DNA of 18,157 nucleotides from Synergistaceae bacterium UBA5560 (GCA_002425685.1 DIMS01000035.1:8998-27154); one strand, 5' to 3'; numbered from the stretch's first letter, positions 1 through 8,024 are shown. The notes: a model not told the origin generated them from the letters alone. Program-made: numbers and translations.

Positions 1-615
1 GAACGGGATGGTGTTGGATCCCTTTCCGGTGTTCAGGGAATTCTCGTCCCCGGAGGGTTCGGAAGCCGAGGCATCGAGGGAAAGATTGCCGCTGCGGGGT
101 ACGCGAGAACGAAGAAAATCCCCTTCTTCGGGCTTTGCCTCGGAATGCAGGTTGCGGTGGTGGAGTTCGCCCGGAATGTCTGTGGTATCGCCGCAGCACA
201 CAGCTCCGAGATCGATCCGGGTACGCCGAATCCCGTAATCCATCTTCTGGAAGAACAGAGGACGATTTCCGATCTGGGTGGTACCATGCGATTGGGGGGA
301 TATACCTGCGAACTTGTTCAGGGCAGCAGGTCCCATGAGGCGTACAAGAAGAGCGTGATTCGGGAACGGCATCGTCACCGCTACGAATTCAACAACGAGT
401 ACCGGGAGCGCCTGGCCCGGGAGGGGCTCGTGACGGCGGGGGTTTGCCAGGGAAGGGATCTCGTGGAGATCGTGGAGTTGGAGGGACATCCCTGGTTTGT
501 GGGTGTCCAGTTCCATCCGGAGTTCACGTCGCGTCCGGTTCGCCCCCATCCGCTCTTCCGGGATTTCGTCGCCGCGGCCATGAAAGTGACTGGAAAAGGT
601 GCGCCTCAGGAGTGA
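1..615 (+). CDS. pyrG: CTP synthase, C-terminal glutamine amidotransferase domain (5' truncated)
   Basis: The frame is open from base 1, so the gene begins upstream and only about 204 C-terminal residues are present. CTP synthase makes CTP from UTP, ATP and glutamine in the cytoplasm. The visible part is the class I glutaminase domain. It contains the oxyanion-strand sequence GILVPGGFGSRG, the nucleophile elbow GLCLGMQ with the catalytic Cys at 136-138, and GVQFHPEFTSRP carrying the catalytic His (514-516) and Glu (520-522). YEFNNEY and GYTCEL are also typical of PyrG rather than other amidotransferases. The amidoligase domain lies outside the window. The stop TGA is at 613-615, and the next gene starts 32 bases later with no terminator between, so read-through into the envelope genes is likely. 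Confidence 0.96.
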   Translation, partial: ERDGVGSLSGVQGILVPGGFGSRGIEGKIAAAGYARTKKIPFFGLCLGMQVAVVEFARNVCGIAAAHSSEIDPGTPNPVIHLLEEQRTISDLGGTMRLGGYTCELVQGSRSHEAYKKSVIRERHRHRYEFNNEYRERLAREGLVTAGVCQGRDLVEIVELEGHPWFVGVQFHPEFTSRPVRPHPLFRDFVAAAMKVTGKGAPQE

Positions 616-647
616 CGAATGAGTGCACCGAACGAGGAGGGATTCGA

Positions 648-1691
648 GTGAGGCAATGGAACAGGGAAATCAATGAGGTCGGGAAAATCCTCTTTGCGCT
701 GTGTCTTTGCGCAGCGGTGCTCCTTGCCGTTGTTCCCGCGAGTGCGGAAGAGTCGGGGGGGCAGCAGGAGACGCCCTTTCAGACCTTGGGACAGGTGGAG
801 ACTATTCTGCTCGGCAGCGTCCAGACGGGAGGGCTCGTCTCTCGCCTCGGCAAGGTGGAACAGGATCTCTTCGGCAGGGAACTGCCGGGAAGCATCGCGG
901 AGCGGCAGCAGGCTCTTCTCGATTTCATTCAGAAGGGGAGCGGCGGGCAACCCTCGTTCCTGTTCAAACTCGGAGTCGCCGAGTGGGCGGTGACCCAGCG
1001 GGCCGAGCCCATTCTTCCGGCATCGGAGCGGATTCGGATGCTGGAGGAACATCTGGAAGGCTCGGCCCAGGAGGATCGGCCGCTTGCCATGCGCCTTGAG
1101 CGGGTCATCCAGATGCTGCTTGGTGACGGGATTCTCTGGGAGGAGACGAAGGTTCCCGCCGGAACGGTCATGAAGGTGGAATTGGGCGAGACGCTCTCTC
1201 CGAAACTGGCGAAGCCCGGAGATGTGGTACAGGTCCACCTCGCCAGGGATCTTGTGGTGAATTCCCGCCTCATCGCACCAAAGGGGAGTGTCGTGAAGGC
1301 CAGTGTGGCGGACGTGAAGCCGCCTCGAAGCTTCGGGAGATCCTCGGAAGTGAACGTCGGATTTGACGTGTTGCTTCCTCTCGGACCGACGCCTCTGCCT
1401 GTCACCATTGGAGAGTCCGCGAAGAAGGCCGCCGAAGGAGACAAGGCTGTCATGGCCGCGGCGGGAGCGAGTTTCCTCGGACTCGTCGTGCTCGGTCCCG
1501 TCGGACTGGCGGGGGGATTTTTCGTACGAGGCGATGATCGGGATGTTCCCGAGGGGACGCAGTTCTACGTGGAGGCGCGAGAAGAGTGCCGCGTGCAGGC
1601 CTTTCCGGTTCCTCAGGGCCTGCAGGGTCTGCTCAAGGAAGGCGAGGGAGACGCTTCCTCGCCGGACGTGACGCCTACGGCCACGCAGTGA
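648..1691 (+). CDS. Secreted protein with VE-x-x-L-x-G repeats and a beta-rich C-terminal domain, unknown function (347 aa)
   Basis: I do not recognise a named family. The GTG start at 648 is chosen because a strong ribosome site (GAGGAGG, 634-640) lies 7 bases upstream and because it puts a clean signal peptide at the N-terminus: charged residues 1-13, hydrophobic 14-30, likely cleavage after ASA at 33. Mature residues 45-160 are helical, with recurring short motifs VETILLG (50-56), VEQDLFG (70-76), LEEHLEG (132-138) and LERVIQMLLG (150-159). Residues about 166-265 look like a beta domain beginning VPAGTVMKVELGETLS. A glycine- and alanine-rich hydrophobic stretch follows (about 270-300), then a short tail with the pattern RGDDRDVPEGTQF. 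This beta domain, small-residue segment and PxGT tail recur, as I recall, in secreted hypothetical proteins and faintly resemble VirB10/TrbI-type domains. A periplasmic or outer-membrane role is inference from the signal peptide and the lpt neighbours. Confidence 0.85.
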   Translation: MRQWNREINEVGKILFALCLCAAVLLAVVPASAEESGGQQETPFQTLGQVETILLGSVQTGGLVSRLGKVEQDLFGRELPGSIAERQQALLDFIQKGSGGQPSFLFKLGVAEWAVTQRAEPILPASERIRMLEEHLEGSAQEDRPLAMRLERVIQMLLGDGILWEETKVPAGTVMKVELGETLSPKLAKPGDVVQVHLARDLVVNSRLIAPKGSVVKASVADVKPPRSFGRSSEVNVGFDVLLPLGPTPLPVTIGESAKKAAEGDKAVMAAAGASFLGLVVLGPVGLAGGFFVRGDDRDVPEGTQFYVEAREECRVQAFPVPQGLQGLLKEGEGDASSPDVTPTATQ

Positions 1692-1726
1692 CGAAAGGAA
1701 CAAGAACCGAAAGGAGGAATGCGGTC

Positions 1727-2146
1727 ATGAAGAAATTTCTGGGACTGTTGCTCGTGTTGGGTACGGTGATGACGGGAAGCGCCGCGTCCGCCATCGACTT
1801 GGGGCCGCTTCTGGGAGTCGTCGGCGGGGGTCTCCTCGTGGATGCTGTTGCGGGGCCCCTCAATGATTTCATCAATACCATCACTTTCAACAAGGGAGTC
1901 GGGGCGAACGAGTCCACCAAGGTGGTTCCCATCGTCTCCGTGGGATCTGGGACGCGCATCGGCGCGGCCCAGGTTTCGGGTCCGAAGAACACCGTGGACA
2001 AGACGAAGGCCGTCGCCCAGATCGAGGCATCGTTTCAGGGTGTGCGCATCAAGATCCTCGTTCCCATCGATGCCCTGAATCCTCTGGATCGTTTCCGCAG
2101 AGTCCAGGGTGTGGGTGTGTCGGCAATCATCGATCTGAAGCTGTAG
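1727..2146 (+). CDS. Small secreted protein, unknown function (139 aa)
   Basis: This gene encodes 139 residues with a textbook signal peptide: MKK, a hydrophobic core at residues 4-17, and likely cleavage after ASA at 22. The ATG at 1727 has AAGGAGG (1711-1717) 9 bases upstream, which decides the start over longer in-frame options. The mature protein begins IDLGPLLGVVGGG, has a small-residue-rich stretch to about residue 45, then alternating hydrophobic and polar segments (KVVPIVSVGSG, VRIKILVPID, GVSAIIDLKL) that suggest beta structure. There is no cysteine, lipobox or obvious catalytic motif. It lies 35 bases after the 347-aa secreted protein and 9 bases before the next gene, so it probably belongs to the same transcript. 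An exported structural or envelope protein fits the composition, but no function can be assigned. Confidence 0.85.
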   Translation: MKKFLGLLLVLGTVMTGSAASAIDLGPLLGVVGGGLLVDAVAGPLNDFINTITFNKGVGANESTKVVPIVSVGSGTRIGAAQVSGPKNTVDKTKAVAQIEASFQGVRIKILVPIDALNPLDRFRRVQGVGVSAIIDLKL

Positions 2147-2155
2147 TAGTTCATC

Positions 2156-3553
2156 ATGGCGCTTTCGTTTCGTCCGAAGAAGAGTGGGGCGGGTTGCCCC
2201 TTCGGAATTCCGCCCCGCCCCCGAACGCCGTTCAAGGCTCTTCCGTCCAGCCGGGGGGTTGTTTTTGTCGTTTTTTTCTTCTGGTGTTCCCTCGGGCTCC
2301 TTTTGCCTGTCACGCCGCTTTCCGCCGAAATGACGGGTTTCGAGAACACGACCACGGAGCGCCAGGAGGCGTTGCGTGAGGTCACGTCCATTCTGGAACG
2401 GCATACGGCATTTCGGTGGGGGGAGGATTGCCTTATCTGGGTAGTACACTATCCGGAGGAACTTGTGGATCCCTGGGTGCGACTGGAGGCGGCAAAGCGC
2501 GGTTTCTCCGCCACGGATGCCGCCACCTACAAGCAATCCTTTCTCCGGGATCTGCGCATGGGTGACTCCGAACCCGTTCTCCTCACCGTTTATCAGTTCG
2601 GCGGATCACCGCTCTCCCTGGCTCCCCTTTCGGAACACTTCGCTCTCGTGAACGACAGGGGGGAGCGCTTTATCCCCTCCTCCTACGACGACTTCTTCGA
2701 CGAAGCCCTCTCCGGCGTCGTGCAGGGGTTGGTTTTTTTCCCGAGGCAGGAAGGAACGTTTACGCTTTCTCTTTCCGGTGTGGCCGGAGAGGAGCAGGTG
2801 TTTGCCTTTTCGGGAATGTCTCCGGCAAGAGAACCGATTGCCACGTCGCCCGATCTCCCCGCTGAGACCGTGGTGGTCACTCTGGGTGAGGACTCCGGAG
2901 GAGGAAAAACCGAAAAAGACGCCCCAAAGGGAGCGGTGACGGTGGCCGCAAATTCGTCCGCGCCGAAGAGAGAAGAAGGAAAGAAAGCGCCCTCTCCGCA
3001 TCCGAAAAAACCTGAAGAGGACATTCCGCCTCCGCCGCCGTTTCTCGTCATGCCCAGCGCGCCTGTTCCCATTCAGGGGGGAGCGGCGACGGCCGCGCTG
3101 CCACAGGGCACTCCTGCGTCTTCCGGGGAGGTAGCTTTGGATGATTTTCTCTCTCCGGATGAGGTGATTCCTGAGATATCGCTTTCCGTGGATTCCGGAG
3201 AACGACCTCTCGAAGAGGCCGTTCCGACGGCGGGGGCTCCCGAGCGGCTCATCCGACTCTCCCGACAACAGACGGTGGAGAAATTTCTCCAGGGATGGGT
3301 CGCCGGGGATGTGGATGTCATGTACGAGCTGCTCACGAAGGACATGAGAGTGTTGTACACCCGTGATGCCTTCGGGAAACGCGTGCTCGAAGGAAGTTTT
3401 CGCTGGGCGCTCAAGGAAGGATACGTTCTCTCCTGGCCCAACGAGACAGTGGTGAAGGTCAGTGCCGCCCAGAAACTGTTGGTCATGCGGGTGCTGAGGA
3501 GCGAGGTCCTTCGTCTTGTGGAAGAACAGGGCATCTGGCGGATTTCCTGGTAG
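2156..3553 (+). CDS. Membrane-anchored or exported protein with proline-rich linker, unknown function (465 aa)
   Basis: Residues 1-34 are basic and proline-rich, and 35-52 form one hydrophobic segment ending PLSA/E near residue 57. It is therefore an unusually long signal peptide or a signal anchor. Residues about 60-240 form a first globular domain (WGEDCLIWVVHYPEE, FALVNDRGERFIPSSYDDFF). Residues about 242-345 are a low-complexity linker rich in Lys, Glu and Pro, with a run of five prolines. Residues about 362-465 form a compact C-terminal domain (QTVEKFLQGWVAGDVDVMY, EGIWRISW) resembling the NTF2-like fold of small secreted domains, but only by eye. No Shine-Dalgarno sequence precedes the ATG at 2156, and there is no other ATG, GTG or TTG before the hydrophobic segment, so translation may be coupled to the gene ending at 2146. 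The 3' end overlaps the lptC-like gene by 38 bases. Function is unknown; the context is LPS export. Confidence 0.82.
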   Translation: MALSFRPKKSGAGCPFGIPPRPRTPFKALPSSRGVVFVVFFFWCSLGLLLPVTPLSAEMTGFENTTTERQEALREVTSILERHTAFRWGEDCLIWVVHYPEELVDPWVRLEAAKRGFSATDAATYKQSFLRDLRMGDSEPVLLTVYQFGGSPLSLAPLSEHFALVNDRGERFIPSSYDDFFDEALSGVVQGLVFFPRQEGTFTLSLSGVAGEEQVFAFSGMSPAREPIATSPDLPAETVVVTLGEDSGGGKTEKDAPKGAVTVAANSSAPKREEGKKAPSPHPKKPEEDIPPPPPFLVMPSAPVPIQGGAATAALPQGTPASSGEVALDDFLSPDEVIPEISLSVDSGERPLEEAVPTAGAPERLIRLSRQQTVEKFLQGWVAGDVDVMYELLTKDMRVLYTRDAFGKRVLEGSFRWALKEGYVLSWPNETVVKVSAAQKLLVMRVLRSEVLRLVEEQGIWRISW

Positions 3554-4085
3554 ACTGCTCGCGTTTCTTGTGCTTGCGGGGGTTGCCGGTCTGGTTTTCT
3601 TGATGAAACGGGACGTGAGCCTCCTGGAGGAGTTCATGAAAACTCGAGGGCCGGCTCCGGAATTGCCGGTCACGTTGGAGCGGGTCTCCATTTCGCGGAA
3701 AGTGGAGGAAAATCTCTGGACTGTACGGACCCCGAGGCTGGAACGTATGGGCGAGCGGGTACGGGCGATTTCCCTGGAGGTGGAGCTCGTCGACGAGGAA
3801 CAATGCCGATATGTCATGGTTGCGGAGACGGGAATGTTTGACGAGGAATTAGGCGACGTAGTTCTCGAACGGGTTCGGGGCGAGGTGGAGTTTTCTTCGG
3901 GGGGCCTGCGCTTTGCCGCTCCGAAAGGGACATGGAATCGGGGGGACGGGAGACTTGTCTTTCCCGAAGGTGTCTTCGCGGAAGAGGACGAAAAAACGAC
4001 GCTTCGCGCCGGCTCCGGATGGATTCTTCCCGGCGGGAGCGTTTTCCTGAGCGGGGACGTGATTGTGGAATGGGAGGAACCATGA
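3516..4085 (+). CDS. lptC: LptC-like inner-membrane LPS transport protein (189 aa)
   Basis: LptC is a bitopic inner-membrane protein that takes LPS from LptB2FG and passes it to periplasmic LptA. The product has the expected size (E. coli LptC is 191 aa) and layout: a short cytoplasmic N-terminus, one transmembrane helix at about residues 12-31, and a periplasmic beta-rich domain. ERVRGEVEFSSGGLRFAAPKG and SVFLSGDVIVEW resemble the beta-jellyroll turns of LptC and LptA. The TTG start at 3516 is preceded by GAGGT (3503-3507) at 8 bases and lies inside the previous gene. The next in-frame start (GTG, 3570) would cut into the membrane helix. The stop overlaps the start of lptD in an ATGA arrangement, which supports the assignment. 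Sequence identity in this family is always low, so the call rests on topology, size and position. Confidence 0.75.
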   Translation: MWKNRASGGFPGRLLAFLVLAGVAGLVFLMKRDVSLLEEFMKTRGPAPELPVTLERVSISRKVEENLWTVRTPRLERMGERVRAISLEVELVDEEQCRYVMVAETGMFDEELGDVVLERVRGEVEFSSGGLRFAAPKGTWNRGDGRLVFPEGVFAEEDEKTTLRAGSGWILPGGSVFLSGDVIVEWEEP

Positions 4086-5764
4086 GGGAAGCTCGTTCGA
4101 TGTCGTCGTTCCCGGTGCTGTTGTTCGTACTGTTTTTTCTCCAGGCGTCTCTCCTCCCGGCTTTCGGCGAGGAACCCGCGCCTCAGGTTGTGGTGGATGC
4201 CGACCGTGTTACCTATGACGAGGCGGGATACACCGCTCTCGCCGAGGGAAACGTGCGCCTCCGCTACGGCGAGTTTCGCCTTCAGGCTCCCCATGTCGAA
4301 ATGGACACGCGCACGCAGATGCTCAGGGCCTCTGCGGCACCGGGGGAACTGGTGACGTTGCATTGGCGGGGACGGCGCCTGTCGGGAGAGCGGGCGGAGT
4401 TCAACCTGGTCACCCAGGAGGGGGTGGTGCGCAGCGCTTCGGGACAAGTGGACGCGCTTCTTTTCAAGGGAAAGGAGCTTGAGGTTCTTCCCTTCGAGAC
4501 GGCAGTACGGACGAACCGCATCAGCGCCCGGCAGGCCCGAGGTGGCGACAGGGACGGAGACGTGGCGTTCTGGGAAGGCGCAACCATCACCACCTGCACG
4601 GAGGAGCGTCCGCATTACCGGCTGGAAGCGACGAATCTTGTCGTCGTTCCCGGAAAGCGAGTCGTGGCGAAAAATCCCAAGGTCTACATCGGCGAGTTCC
4701 TTCTGTTTCGTTATCCCTTTGACTACGTAGTTCGGTTGGACACAAAACAGCGGGCACTCCAGACGTCCTTCTTTCCTTCCCTGAGTTACGAGAGAGACCG
4801 CGGGGTCGGTGTGGGGTTCTCCGGGCCTCTCACTTGGCCTGGAGGGAGTCTCACCCTCGGACTTATGTACTGGAAGGACTCGGAGTTCGAGGGGTGGGGG
4901 AAGTTCGAGCAGGAGCTGAGCGACACCGTGCGCCTCTTCGGAGAGACCGAGTATTCCTACGAGAAGGAATCGGACGAAAAGACCTGGCGCCCCTCCTGGG
5001 GATTCCGTGTTCTCTCCGGAGGGTGGAGCGGCACGATGAGCTGGAAACAGCGGGAGGCCGTGGAGATCGAAAAACAACTCGGCAAGACCTACCGGGGAAC
5101 GCTGGAGCGCGATCCTGAATTCACCCTGGTCGGTCCCTGGTGGTCCGATGGAGCGAGCGGAGGATGGTGGCGTCTCCACGGCACCTGGGGCACCTACGAA
5201 GAAGAGGGGCTTCGCGCCGAACGCCGCGGCGCGGGAGTGGAACTTTACGGCGAGGGGTCGGGGACGAATTTCGTGCCCTTCTGGAAAGCCAAGTACATGC
5301 ACTATCTCTACGACAGGGAGAGCGCCGGAGGTGACGACACCCAGACTGTTACCGAGGCGGCGCTGGGGTTCGAATGGCCTCTTTCGAGTCTGCAGATGCG
5401 CACCACTTACTTCCGGCGCTGGGTGTCCGGCGGTTCTCCCATGCAGTGGGATGCGGAGGAGGAAGCGGAGGAGCTTTACCAGAAAATCACCATTCCCCTC
5501 GGGAACGGATGGAAATTCGCCGCCCGGGGCGGGTACGATCTCAACGCGTCGGAACTGCAGGAGATTGCCTATTGGGTGACCTATACCCTTGATTGCATGG
5601 AATGGGAGCTGTTGGTACGGGACGATCTCCAAAACGGCGACGACTGGGCGGGCCTGCGCATCACCATCCTTGCGTTTCCGGACACGCCTCTCGGAGTGGG
5701 ACAGAAGGAGATCGACGACAGAGGGAGTCGCCCCAAAGATCTCCCCGGAGGATCCGGGAACTGA
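4082..5764 (+). CDS. lptD: LptD-like outer-membrane LPS assembly protein (560 aa)
   Basis: LptD is the outer-membrane barrel that, with LptE, inserts LPS into the outer leaflet. The signal peptide is at residues 1-29 (hydrophobic core SFPVLLFVLFFLQASLL). Residues about 35-165 form the periplasmic OstA/LptA-like domain (VVDADRVTYDEAGYTALAEG). The diagnostic passage follows: TTCTEERPHYRLEATNL and an AKNPKVYIGEFLLFRYPFDY motif that leads into the barrel. The rest is amphipathic, rich in Trp, Tyr and Gly, and ends with DCMEWELLVRDD, close to the usual LptD C-terminal signature. At 560 aa it is much shorter than E. coli LptD (784 aa), mostly in the barrel. Only two cysteines are visible after the signal peptide, C172 and C505. 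The ATG at 4082 overlaps the lptC-like stop by 4 bases, with GGAGG (4073-4077) just upstream. The stop is one base from the ddl start. Confidence 0.9.
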   Translation: MREARSMSSFPVLLFVLFFLQASLLPAFGEEPAPQVVVDADRVTYDEAGYTALAEGNVRLRYGEFRLQAPHVEMDTRTQMLRASAAPGELVTLHWRGRRLSGERAEFNLVTQEGVVRSASGQVDALLFKGKELEVLPFETAVRTNRISARQARGGDRDGDVAFWEGATITTCTEERPHYRLEATNLVVVPGKRVVAKNPKVYIGEFLLFRYPFDYVVRLDTKQRALQTSFFPSLSYERDRGVGVGFSGPLTWPGGSLTLGLMYWKDSEFEGWGKFEQELSDTVRLFGETEYSYEKESDEKTWRPSWGFRVLSGGWSGTMSWKQREAVEIEKQLGKTYRGTLERDPEFTLVGPWWSDGASGGWWRLHGTWGTYEEEGLRAERRGAGVELYGEGSGTNFVPFWKAKYMHYLYDRESAGGDDTQTVTEAALGFEWPLSSLQMRTTYFRRWVSGGSPMQWDAEEEAEELYQKITIPLGNGWKFAARGGYDLNASELQEIAYWVTYTLDCMEWELLVRDDLQNGDDWAGLRITILAFPDTPLGVGQKEIDDRGSRPKDLPGGSGN

Positions 5765-5765
5765 C

Positions 5766-6719
5766 ATGCCTGCAGACATGGAAAGGATTCTCGTCGCCTG
5801 CGGAGGCGACAGCCCCGAGCGGGACGTTTCCCTCAGGAGTGGCGCGGCGGTGTACCAGGCTCTTGCGGAGGACGGGTGGCCCTCGGAACTCCTGACGCTG
5901 CAGACCCCGAAGGACGTTTTGCCCCTTCTGCGGGAGGGCACGGCGGTGTTCGTCGCGCTTCACGGAGGATGGGGAGAGGACGGGCGTTTTCAGGCGCTTC
6001 TGGAGATGGCGGGCGTTCCCTACACGGGGAGCGGGCCCGAAGGATGTATGTGCGCTATGGACAAGGTGGTGAGCAAGCTCCTCTTCCGGCAATACGGTAT
6101 TCCCACAGCGGCGTTCACGCTTCTGCATTCCGGAGAAGCACACTCAGGGGCGGCTCTGTGCGCTCTCGCCCGCCGCGTTGCGGAAGGCGAAATCCTTGTC
6201 GTCAAACCCTCCGGCGCTGGAAGCACCGTGGGAGTCACCATCGTCCGGAAAGAAGAGGAACTGGGCGAGGCGGTCCGAGAGGCGGAACGTTTCGGCGGGA
6301 CGGTGCTCGTGGAGGACTACATTCCAGGAAAGGAACTCACAGTGACGGTGTGGGACGATGGGAGCGGCCCGTCGGCACTGCCCGTCGTCGAGATCCGCCC
6401 CAAAGGCACTTTCTATACCTACGAGGCGAAATATACCCCCTTTTCCAGCGAATATCTTGTCCCCGCGCCGCTCGACGAGAAAACCGCCGACAAGGTTCGG
6501 CGCGCTGCCGTGGAAGCTCATCGGGCTACGCGGTGCGAGATCTACAGCCGTGTGGATCTGCGCCTTGATCCTGAGGGCAACCCGTGGGTTCTGGAGGTGA
6601 ACGCCGTTCCGGGGATGACCGCCACAAGCCTCGTTCCTAAGGCTGCGGCGGCGTTCGGATGGAATTTCCCCGCGCTGGTAGGACGCATTCTGCGGGCTTC
6701 CCTCAGGACGCGAGGATGA
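5766..6719 (+). CDS. ddl: D-alanine--D-alanine ligase (317 aa)
   Basis: Ddl joins two D-alanines with ATP to give the dipeptide that MurF adds to UDP-MurNAc-tripeptide, in the cytoplasm. All hallmark residues of this ATP-grasp enzyme are present (E. coli DdlB equivalents in brackets): E18 in GGDSPERDVSL (E15), K147 and S153 in KPSGAGSTVGV (S150), Y219 in FYTYEAKY (Y216), D264 (D257), and E277 and N279 in LEVNAVPGMTATSL (E270, N272). ALHGGWGEDG and YTGSGPEGCMCAMDK are typical as well. The first ATG (5766) is used, one base after the lptD stop; GGAGG (5747-5751) is 14 bases upstream. An ATG at 5778 is an alternative. Having a tyrosine rather than phenylalanine at 219 favours D-Ala-D-Ala over D-Ala-D-Lac activity. 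The 3' end overlaps the converging permease gene by 17 bases. Confidence 0.96.
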   Translation: MPADMERILVACGGDSPERDVSLRSGAAVYQALAEDGWPSELLTLQTPKDVLPLLREGTAVFVALHGGWGEDGRFQALLEMAGVPYTGSGPEGCMCAMDKVVSKLLFRQYGIPTAAFTLLHSGEAHSGAALCALARRVAEGEILVVKPSGAGSTVGVTIVRKEEELGEAVREAERFGGTVLVEDYIPGKELTVTVWDDGSGPSALPVVEIRPKGTFYTYEAKYTPFSSEYLVPAPLDEKTADKVRRAAVEAHRATRCEIYSRVDLRLDPEGNPWVLEVNAVPGMTATSLVPKAAAAFGWNFPALVGRILRASLRTRG

Positions 6720-7986
6720 AATAGCGGAGATAGAGATAGAGTGTGGAGGAGAGCAGCGTGGCTCCCGTGACAAGGCTTCCGATGCGGAGAAAGCGGAGGA
6801 AAGAGAGCCTGATGCCGCCCTTCTCCGCGATGCCCGCCAGGACAAGGTTTGCCGATGCGCCCACCAACGTTCCGTTTCCCCCCAGACAGGCCCCCAAAGC
6901 GAGTGCCCACCAGAGCGGTTCCGCGTTCATGGACGAGAGGGATGCCACACCCCGCACGAGGGGAATCATGGCCGCCGTGTAAGGGACATTGTCCACCAGG
7001 GCGGAGAGAATTCCCGAGCACCACAGGAGGAGCCCGGCGAACAGTTCGGGGCGGTTTCCGACGGTGTCCACAAGATGCGTTGCGGCAATCTCGATGATCC
7101 CCACGTGTTCGATGGTTCCCACGAGCATGAAGAGTGTGGAGAAAAAGAGAATGGTGACCCAGTCCACTTCCTGAAGGGCCTTTTCCACCGGGACAGGACA
7201 GAGCAGGAGCCCCGCCGTGGCCCCTGCGATGGCGATGGTCGCGGCCTCGAATCCAAGCGTGCCGTGGAGTGTGAATGCCGCAAGCACTCCAGCGAGGACG
7301 GCGAGAATTCGTGTGGTTCCCTTTTTATCCAGCGGCTTTCCACCTCTTTGGAAGCGCAGGAGAAGCTCCTCGGTTCTGTGCGAGGGAACCAGATCTTTCC
7401 GGAAGAGCAGGTACAACAGGCCGTACATGACGCACAGCGCCAGCAACGCCGCCGGTCCCAGGTGCAGAAGGAACTCGTTGAAGGAGAAACCGGCGGCGGA
7501 TCCGATGAGGATGTTGGGTGGATCGCCGATGAGCGTCGCCGTTCCGCCGATGTTAGAGGCGAAGATTTCTCCGAAAATGAACGGTTCCGGGTCGAGGTCC
7601 AGAGTCTCGCACACGGCGAGGGCCACGGGACCGATGAGGAGCACCGTGGTGACGTTGTCAAGGAGAGCGGAGATGAGTGCTGTGAGGGATGTCAGCGCCA
7701 CGAGGAGCCTCCAGGGATGCCCCTTGCTCAGTGTGATGGCGGTGATGGCGGTACGCTGGACGAGCCCTGTTTCCTTGACGATTCCCACGAGGATCATCAT
7801 GCCGACGAGCAGGCCGATGGTATTGAAATCAATGAAGCGAAAGGCGTCTTCCTGGGTGACCAACCGGAGAAGGAGCACTCCCGAAAGTCCCGCCATCGCC
7901 GCTTTCAGCCGATGCATCTTTTCGCTGACGATGAGCGCGAAGGCCGCGACGAAGATGATTCCCGCAAGCCACTGTTGTCCGTTCAT
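6703..7986 (-). CDS. SLC13/ArsB/P-protein family anion permease (427 aa)
   Basis: This is an inner-membrane secondary transporter with roughly 11-12 hydrophobic segments. It shows the internal inverted duplication of the ion transporter superfamily. The first half has DNVTTVLL (110-117) and SNIGGTATLIGDPPN (144-158). The second half has DNVPYTAA (332-339) and GGNGTLVGASAN (369-380). The GGTATLIGDPPN form is characteristic of the ArsB / P-permease (OCA2-like) branch rather than the citrate or dicarboxylate branch, but the substrate cannot be read from sequence. No arsR or arsenate reductase gene is nearby, so an arsenite role is unsupported. The ATG at 7986 is chosen for the AGGAGG 10 bases upstream and because the protein then starts directly with a membrane helix. 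It follows greA on the same strand and has no obvious promoter of its own downstream of the intervening hairpin. Confidence 0.9.
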   Translation of the reverse strand: MNGQQWLAGIIFVAAFALIVSEKMHRLKAAMAGLSGVLLLRLVTQEDAFRFIDFNTIGLLVGMMILVGIVKETGLVQRTAITAITLSKGHPWRLLVALTSLTALISALLDNVTTVLLIGPVALAVCETLDLDPEPFIFGEIFASNIGGTATLIGDPPNILIGSAAGFSFNEFLLHLGPAALLALCVMYGLLYLLFRKDLVPSHRTEELLLRFQRGGKPLDKKGTTRILAVLAGVLAAFTLHGTLGFEAATIAIAGATAGLLLCPVPVEKALQEVDWVTILFFSTLFMLVGTIEHVGIIEIAATHLVDTVGNRPELFAGLLLWCSGILSALVDNVPYTAAMIPLVRGVASLSSMNAEPLWWALALGACLGGNGTLVGASANLVLAGIAEKGGIRLSFLRFLRIGSLVTGATLLSSTLYLYLRYFILAS

Positions 7987-8024
7987 GATGCATGCCCCTC
8001 CTGGAATGCTGAGACGAAGCCAAG

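Noticed and set aside
444..647. An upstream extension of the 347-aa protein into pyrG
   Set aside because: The extension overlaps conserved pyrG sequence in another frame and hides the signal peptide. The GTG at 648 has a strong ribosome site.
2606..5941. A minus-strand frame open for 1111 codons, opposite the 465-aa gene, the lptC-like gene and lptD
   Set aside because: It is antisense to three well-supported genes whose codon use explains the lack of stops in a GC-rich genome. Its translation is rich in Arg, Ser and Pro, with no signal peptide, domain or ribosome site.
6703..7986. Naming the permease arsB (arsenite efflux)
   Set aside because: The GGTATLIGDPPN motif is shared by the whole P-permease branch, and no ars genes are nearby, so the substrate is left open.
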